In this document: positions 59,650 through 64,000 of the stretch, piece by piece | Layout of the letters: each line of letters begins with the position of its first letter | Numbering within the stretch: the stretch's first letter is position 1 | Origin: Kribbella jejuensis | Lineage (GTDB): Bacteria; Actinomycetota; Actinomycetes; Propionibacteriales; Kribbellaceae | NCBI RefSeq assembly: GCF_006715085.1 | Contig: NZ_VFMM01000003.1 | Location: forward strand, 434,001 to 498,000 | Length of the DNA stretch: 64,000 bases | Reading direction: 5' to 3' | Notes under the pieces: generated by a model | What the model was told of the DNA's origin: nothing | Database searches by the model: none | Seen by the model: the letters and a program-made list of their open reading frames with translations, nothing else | Position numbers and translations under genes: made by a program

Positions 59650-60299
59650 CGATTGATTGCCCTGGGTAACGATCACATGGAGTGCCGACATCGCTCTGTA
59701 ACGTGACATCGATGAGCTTCGTTCGTTTTCCTTTGTAGGGCAGGCGATCGTGTTACAACGGGCTCAAAGAGCCGGGGGAGAGGTTGACACCGTCGCCGTC
59801 AGCGAGCATCGTTTTGGGAGTCGTCATATCCCGTTTGTTCAACGGTCACACGAAAGTTCGGCCACCGGATGATCCCGCGACGCTGACCAGGCCAGTGCCA
59901 GGCTTGAGTCGACGGGGGCTGAGATCGCCGGTGGTAAGCCCCCCGCGGGGCAGAGGTGGAAGAGGCTCGGCGGCCAGTAGACAACAGCCGGACGGTTCGC
60001 AGCCAGCGCATCGCCGGTTGGTCCGAAGGCGCGCCGAGCCTCTTTCCTCTTTTACCGCGTGAAACCTCGACCGGTGCTTGCCTACGTCAACGATCCCGGA
60101 GCTGCCCGACGGGTTCGGTGGACGGCCACCAGCGCGAGTCAGCTTCTTGTCCGTACCGGCCGATACGATGTGTTGACCGAGAGTGAGCGCCCGCTGAACG
60201 CGTTCGGTCCGGTGACCGGCTGGATACATTCGCGCCGTTGGGACGTTGTACGGTCGTGCGACCGGCGTCCGCCGGTGACGTGAGGACAAGGGGTGCCGC
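59650..60299. other. 650-bp gene-free region with repeated GTAACG motifs and strong secondary structure
   Basis: No coding ORF is convincing between kal and lnt. The 5' part has GTAACGATCACAT (59666) and GTAACGTGACAT (59698) about 31 bp apart, then GTTACAACG near 59752, and TTGACA at 59784. Downstream is a stem with arms GGGGGCT (59914-59920) and AGCCCCC (59937-59943), then the long inverted repeat at 59961-60043. It could contain a promoter and a non-coding RNA or a 5' leader for lnt. Nothing matched a riboswitch I could name. Confidence 0.5.
59961..60053 (+). terminator. Large stem-loop followed by a T-rich tract
   Basis: Arms AGAGGCTCGGCG (59961-59972) and CGCCGAGCCTCT (60032-60043) are perfectly complementary over 12 bp. 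They are separated by a 59-nt insert with smaller nested pairing (CGGAC/GTCCG). TTCCTCTTTT follows immediately. It looks like a terminator or the closing helix of a structured RNA. Confidence 0.55.
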
Positions 60300-61871
60300 G
60301 TGGACCGGTTGAGGGCGCTGGGGCGGCTGTTGCCGCGGGTGGCGGTGGCGGTGGGCGCCGGGGCGTTGCTCGGCTTCGCGTTCGAGCCGCACGATCTCCC
60401 GTGGCTGACGATCGTCGCCGTACCGCTCCTCCTGGCCGCGCTGCACGGGATCTCGATGAAGGCCGGTTTCCTGGTCGGCGCCGGCTTCGGGATCACGTAC
60501 TACGCCGTCCTGGTGCCCTGGCTGAGCGTGATCGGCGGCGACGCCGCGATCGCGCTCGCCGTGCTCGAGGGGCTGTTCTACGCGGTCTTCGGGTTGTTCG
60601 CGACGCAGGTGCTGAAGCTGCGGTGGTGGGCGCTGTGGATCCCGTGCCTGTGGGTGGCGACCGAGTTCGCGACCGCGTCGGTGCCGTTCGGCGGGTTCCC
60701 GTGGGGGCGACTCGCGTGGGCGTTCGCGGATGCCCCGCTGGGGCGGCTCGCGGCGTACGTCGGGATTCCGGGACTGAGCTTCGTCGTCGCGTTCATCGGC
60801 GTGCTCGTGTACGCCGTACTGCGCCGGGGGACCGCGCTGCGGATGCGGATCGTGTCGTTGGTCGCCGGGCTGGCGATCGTGTTCGGGAGCGCGCTGATCC
60901 ACCTGTCGCTCGCCGGCGACGGGAAGAGCGTGACGGCCGCGATGGTGCAGGGCAACGTGCCGGGAAAGGGGCTGGAGTTCCTCGGCCGCGCGCGGACCGT
61001 CACCCGCAACCACCTGCAGGCGACGCTCGACCTGCAGAAGGACGTCGACGCCGGGAAGGTGAAGAAGCCCGACCTGGTGATCTGGCCGGAGAACTCCACC
61101 GACATCGACCCGTACAAGGACGCCGAGACCCGGGCCGATATCGAGCAGGCGGTGCACGCGGTCGACGTTCCGATCCTGGTCGGTGCGGTGACCGAGGGGC
61201 CGGGGGAGAACGAGCGGCAGACGACGGGCATCGTGTGGGATCCGGTGAGCGGCCCGGGGCAGCGGTACGCGAAGCGGCATCCCGTGCCGTTCGGTGAGTA
61301 CATCCCGTTCCGCGACCAGTTGCTGCCGTACATCCATCGCTTGGAGATGGTCGGCGCGCAGACCGTACCGGGCGTCGGGCCCGGGGTGATGCCGATCCGC
61401 GGGGTGAAGTACGGGGATGTGATCTGCTTCGAGCTCGCGTACGACAACGTGATCTCGGATGTGGTGAAGGGCGGCGCCCAGGTCCTGATCGTGCAGACGA
61501 ACAATGCGACGTACGGCGGTACCGGTCAGCCTGAGCAGCAGTTCGCCATCACCCGCATGCGCGCGATCGAAACCGGCCGCACGATCCTGATCGCGTCGAC
61601 CAGCGGCATCTCCGGGGTGATCCGCCCCGACGGCTCGGTCGAACACAAGTCGGCCCAGTTCACCCGCGACATCTACGTCGCGGACGTCCCCCTGACAGAC
61701 GGCCAAACCCTGGCCACCACCATCGGCGGCTGGCCCCAGTGGATCCTGACCGGCCTCGGCCTACTAGGCCTGGTTCTGGCCCTCCTCAACCGCCGCCGCA
61801 CCCGAGCCGAGCAAACCCCACCCCCACCCGCCACCGGCTCCACCAAACCCCGCGAAAAAGTCCCCGCCTGA
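60300..61871 (+). CDS. lnt: Apolipoprotein N-acyltransferase
   Basis: 523 aa. Several membrane helices lie in residues ~10-220 (LLPRVAVAVGAGALLGFAF, ITYYAVLVPWLSVIGG, WWALWIPCLWVATEFA with PWGRLAWAF), then a periplasmic/extracytoplasmic nitrilase-like domain. The catalytic triad is Glu in VIWPENSTDI, Lys in YAKRHPVPFGEYIPF and Cys in VICFELAYDNV. A last helix (WILTGLGLLGLVLALL) and a Pro/Thr tail complete it. It acylates the N-terminal cysteine of lipoproteins, such as the DUF4232 protein at 29248. GTG at 60300. In many actinobacteria ppm1 follows lnt; here fxsA does. Confidence 0.95.
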   Translation: MDRLRALGRLLPRVAVAVGAGALLGFAFEPHDLPWLTIVAVPLLLAALHGISMKAGFLVGAGFGITYYAVLVPWLSVIGGDAAIALAVLEGLFYAVFGLFATQVLKLRWWALWIPCLWVATEFATASVPFGGFPWGRLAWAFADAPLGRLAAYVGIPGLSFVVAFIGVLVYAVLRRGTALRMRIVSLVAGLAIVFGSALIHLSLAGDGKSVTAAMVQGNVPGKGLEFLGRARTVTRNHLQATLDLQKDVDAGKVKKPDLVIWPENSTDIDPYKDAETRADIEQAVHAVDVPILVGAVTEGPGENERQTTGIVWDPVSGPGQRYAKRHPVPFGEYIPFRDQLLPYIHRLEMVGAQTVPGVGPGVMPIRGVKYGDVICFELAYDNVISDVVKGGAQVLIVQTNNATYGGTGQPEQQFAITRMRAIETGRTILIASTSGISGVIRPDGSVEHKSAQFTRDIYVADVPLTDGQTLATTIGGWPQWILTGLGLLGLVLALLNRRRTRAEQTPPPPATGSTKPREKVPA

Positions 61872-62078
61872 CCTGTTTCGCGTGTCGGTCTGAGCGCGCC
61901 TGGCTACGCGGGCGGGGCACGCGGGCGGGGCACGTGGCAGGCGCACGTGGGCAGGGGCCCGTGGGCTGGGTACGGGCGGTCGGGGAATCCCCTGAATGGT
62001 CCCCGGGTGTGGCTGTGGGGCGTGGGAACGGGTTGGGGACCTGTAACACTGGGGTGAACTTGCGGGAAGGGATTCGAG
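61872..62078. other. Short GC-rich intergenic region with direct repeats
   Basis: The lnt-fxsA gap holds two direct copies of GCGGGCGGGGCAC (about 61908 and 61921) and further G-rich blocks, with no gene. It may carry the fxsA promoter; a GGGAAGG ribosome site is near its end. Confidence 0.5.
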
Positions 62079-62549
62079 ATGCCGTGGTTGATCGGGCTGG
62101 CGCTGCTGGTGGTGCCGATCGTGGAGATCTACGTGATCATCCAGGTCGGCCACGCAATCGGTGGTTGGCCGACCGTCGGGTTGCTGCTCCTCGAGAGCGC
62201 GCTCGGCGCCTGGCTGGTGAAACGTGAAGGCCGTCGCGCCTGGAAGGCCCTCCAGTCCGCCGCGCAGAGCGGCAAACTCCCCGGCCGCGAACTCACCGAC
62301 GGAGGCCTCGTCCTGATCGGCGGCACGCTCCTCCTGACGCCGGGTTTCGTCACCGACATCTTCGGCTTCTTCTTCATCCTCCCCTTCACCCGCCCGCTGG
62401 CCCGCCGCCTGATAACCCGCTTCATCAACCGCCGAGCCACCACCCTCACCCCACCCGCCTTCACCCCCTTCATCCCCGGCCCCACCCAACCCCGCCACCC
62501 CTCCTCCGCCGACATCATCCAAGGCGAAGTAATCGACCCGGAGAAGTAA
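62079..62549 (+). CDS. fxsA: FxsA family membrane protein
   Basis: 156 aa. It opens with two hydrophobic helices (LIGLALLVVPIVEIYVIIQV, TVGLLLLESALGAWLV), then GRELTDGGLVLIGGTLLLTPGFVTDIFGFFFILPFTRPLARR, the standard FxsA layout with a Phe-rich third/fourth helix. The C-terminal ~45 residues are a soluble Pro-rich tail. FxsA was named for suppressing phage T7 exclusion in E. coli; its normal role is unclear. GGAAGGG lies before the ATG. It is convergent with the LysR gene. Confidence 0.92.
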   Translation: MPWLIGLALLVVPIVEIYVIIQVGHAIGGWPTVGLLLLESALGAWLVKREGRRAWKALQSAAQSGKLPGRELTDGGLVLIGGTLLLTPGFVTDIFGFFFILPFTRPLARRLITRFINRRATTLTPPAFTPFIPGPTQPRHPSSADIIQGEVIDPEK

Positions 62550-62563
62550 CCGGCTGAAACCGG

Positions 62564-63409
62564 TCAGCGGTAGATCGGCTTGGCGGTTTGTAGGAAGGAG
62601 AGGGTTAGAGGGGTTGAGTCGGTCCAGGCTATTAGTGCTGGGGTGGGTGGGAGGTCGGTGAGGGGGACTGTGGTTAGTTGGGGGCCGGGGTTGGGGTGGG
62701 GTAGGGGAGTCAGGCCGATGGTGCCGTTCCAGAGGACGGACTGGAGGCATTCTTGGACGGCTCGGACTACTGGGCCTTGGCGCGGTTGGCCGCCGTTCCA
62801 GTAGGACTGCCAGATGGGGTCGGTGCCGGGTGGGAACTGGAACCAGCGGCGGTCGGACAGGTCGGCGAGGGTGAGGGATTCGCGGGTCGCGAGTGGGTCG
62901 TCGGAGCGGAGTACGACGCCTACCGGGTCGGAGCGGAGTTCGTACGTCTGCAGCCCCGAGTAATCGAACGGACCGCGGGTGAGCGCGATGTCGACGAGGC
63001 CGGCGCGGAGGCCGCAGGTCGGATCGTCGAGGTCCGTCTCGCGGATGTGTACCTCGACGTTCGGGTGACGGCTGCGGTACGCCGCGGCGAGTCGCGCGAT
63101 GTCCGGGTCCGTACTGTTGCCGAGGATGCCGACGGTCAACGACGCGGCGCCCGCGGCGGCGGCGACCCGGCTGCGCACCCGATCCGCCTGCGCGAGCAGT
63201 CGGCGCGCATCCACGAGTAGCGCGCTCCCGGCCGGAGTGAGGCTCACGCCCGACGCCGACCGGTTGAACAGCGTCGTACCGAGGTCGGTCTCCAGTTGCC
63301 GGATCGCGCGGCTCAGTGGAGGCTGGCTCATGAAGAGGCGGGTCGCGGCGCGGCCGAAGTGCAGTTCCTCGGCGACGGCGACGAAGTACCGCAGCGTGCG
63401 TAGTTCCAT
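62564..63409 (-). CDS. LysR family transcriptional regulator
   Basis: 281 aa. The HTH (MELRTLRYFVAVAEELHFGR; MSQPPLSRAIRQLETDLGTT) is followed by a LysR substrate-binding domain. ATG at 63409 is the natural LysR start; the longer frame is antisense to the divergent gene. It is divergent from an MBL-fold protein across an 82-bp gap with a T-N11-A palindrome and should control it. Confidence 0.92.
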   Translation of the reverse strand: MELRTLRYFVAVAEELHFGRAATRLFMSQPPLSRAIRQLETDLGTTLFNRSASGVSLTPAGSALLVDARRLLAQADRVRSRVAAAAGAASLTVGILGNSTDPDIARLAAAYRSRHPNVEVHIRETDLDDPTCGLRAGLVDIALTRGPFDYSGLQTYELRSDPVGVVLRSDDPLATRESLTLADLSDRRWFQFPPGTDPIWQSYWNGGQPRQGPVVRAVQECLQSVLWNGTIGLTPLPHPNPGPQLTTVPLTDLPPTPALIAWTDSTPLTLSFLQTAKPIYR

Positions 63410-63420
63410 CACCTGCGACG

Positions 63421-63435
63421 ATACCCGTCGGGTAT
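63421..63435. promoter_or_regulatory. LysR-type T-N11-A operator
   Basis: ATACCCGTCGGGTAT is a perfect dyad with 6-bp arms (ATACCC/GGGTAT) and contains T-N11-A (T at 63422, A at 63434). It lies 12 bp from the LysR start and 57 bp before the divergent MBL-fold gene, as expected of a LysR binding site. Confidence 0.75.
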
Positions 63436-63491
63436 CGGTGATGCCGGACAAGTCTTGGACGCGGCCGGTACGCCGATGGTCAGCTGGACGC

Positions 63492-64000
63492 ATGCTCGAA
63501 GACCCGATCGTCAACCTCACCGACGTCCAGGAGCTCGCCCGCGACGTCGTCGTGATCCCGAACCACAACGTCGACCTCGTCCCCAACATCACGCTGATCG
63601 GCGGCACCGAAGCCGTACTGGTCGTCGACACCGGCCTCGGTCCGCGGAACGCGCAGCGCGTTCTCGAGTTCGCAGTGGAGTACGCCGCCGGACGCCGGCT
63701 CTACCTGACGACGACGCACTTCCATCCCGAGCACGCGTTCGGCGCGGGCGTGTTCGCCGGCGAGGCGACGTACCTCGTCAACCGTGCGCAGGCCGACGAC
63801 CTGACCACCAAGGGCGACGGGTATCTCGCCATGTTCCGTCAACTCGGCGAGCCGGTCGCGCGTGAACTGGAGGGCGCGACGATCCCGGCGCCCGATCTGA
63901 CGTACGACGAGACGTACGAACTCGACCTCGGCGGCCGGGTGGTCGAGCTCCGCGCGACCGGCCGCGCCCATAGCAAGGGTGACCAGGTCGTCACGGTCCC
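63492..64000 (+). CDS. Metallo-beta-lactamase-fold hydrolase, C-terminal part outside the window
   Basis: At least 169 codons from ATG 63492 without a stop. Residues ~20-60 form the first strands (VVVIPNHNVDLVPNITLIGG; EAVLVVDTGLG). The zinc motif is TTTHFHPEHAFG (HxHxEH, with Glu in place of the usual Asp in HxHxDH), and RAHSKGDQVVTV supplies the third His/Asp segment. The Glu variant occurs in some members, for example quorum-quenching-like or SoxH-type proteins. It is divergent from the LysR regulator. The end lies beyond the window. Confidence 0.85.
   Translation, partial: MLEDPIVNLTDVQELARDVVVIPNHNVDLVPNITLIGGTEAVLVVDTGLGPRNAQRVLEFAVEYAAGRRLYLTTTHFHPEHAFGAGVFAGEATYLVNRAQADDLTTKGDGYLAMFRQLGEPVARELEGATIPAPDLTYDETYELDLGGRVVELRATGRAHSKGDQVVTV

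Noticed and set aside
59881..60053. Cobalamin riboswitch considered because kamDE is B12-dependent
   Set aside because: Only a weak GCCAGTAGAC resemblance to the B12 box is present. The other conserved core segments are missing and the element lies downstream, not upstream, of the B12-dependent genes.
59784..60062. Possible 92-codon plus-strand gene between kal and lnt
   Set aside because: Its sequence is Arg/Pro/Ser-rich, crosses the long inverted repeat and has no clear ribosome site. A non-coding interpretation fits better.
1..64000. tRNA, rRNA, insertion sequences, prophage or attachment sites
   Set aside because: None was found by reading both strands: no transposase or integrase motifs, no tRNA T-loop/acceptor combination and no rRNA-like sequence.

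Overview
The window is a GC-rich (roughly 70%), gene-dense chromosomal segment from an actinomycete. The evidence is frequent GTG/TTG starts, several probable leaderless genes, SARP/BTAD, ABATE-CGNR, DUF4232 and FCD-GntR proteins, F420-type LLM oxidoreductase, Rv1318c-like cyclase and SoxR of the actinobacterial type. The style resembles Kribbella or a related Nocardioidales genus, but that is an inference without a database search. There are no rRNA, tRNA, phage or IS genes; this is core or soft-accessory chromosome.

Layout. 1-8 kb: the N-terminal part of a SARP regulator (cut by the window edge), an alpha/beta hydrolase with a TetR regulator, a very large HrpA helicase whose N-terminus is built from two 24-bp minisatellites, then a universal stress protein followed by a degenerate array of ~59-bp units that resemble its own 3' end. 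8-16 kb: LLM oxidoreductase, acyl-CoA ligase/SDR operon, hydrolase, M24 peptidase, GlxA-type regulator, MFS exporter. 15.8-31 kb: SoxR with its own operator, a RecQ-like helicase with a phosphoribosyltransferase-like tail, an ArsR-SRPBCC fusion with two strong palindromic operators, acetyltransferases, an SDR, a double-HTH MerR regulator, a membrane adenylate cyclase, an M1 aminopeptidase, a frameshifted GNAT gene, FCD-GntR, gamma-glutamyltransferase and a DUF4232 lipoprotein. 31-44 kb: a SWIM/SNF2 helicase pair downstream of an ABC exporter, two TetR regulators next to ABC exporters (one a heterodimeric pair with a perfect 18-bp operator), and an unusual nucleoside-hydrolase pair. 44-52 kb: a NarL-type two-component system, an ABATE/CGNR protein divergent from an MFS exporter across a three-half-site operator, GNAT, M20 peptidase and 5'-3' exonuclease.

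52-60 kb holds the most coherent pathway: an Lrp/AsnC regulator, lysine 2,3-aminomutase (kamA), and divergently kdd, an amidohydrolase, kamD, kamE and a hot-dog ammonia-lyase-like gene (kal). Together they would take L-lysine through beta-lysine and 3,5-diaminohexanoate towards crotonyl-CoA. The cleavage enzyme (kce) and CoA-transferase genes are not in the window, and an amidohydrolase is inserted in the operon. 59.7-60.3 kb is a 650-bp gene-free stretch with strong secondary structure. 60-64 kb: apolipoprotein N-acyltransferase (lnt), fxsA, a LysR regulator and a divergent metallo-beta-lactamase-fold protein cut by the window edge.

Two design themes recur: regulators sitting next to their target with visible palindromic operators (SoxR, ArsR, two TetR, CGNR/MFS, GntR/ggt, LysR), and tight convergent or 4-bp ATGA/GTGA overlaps.
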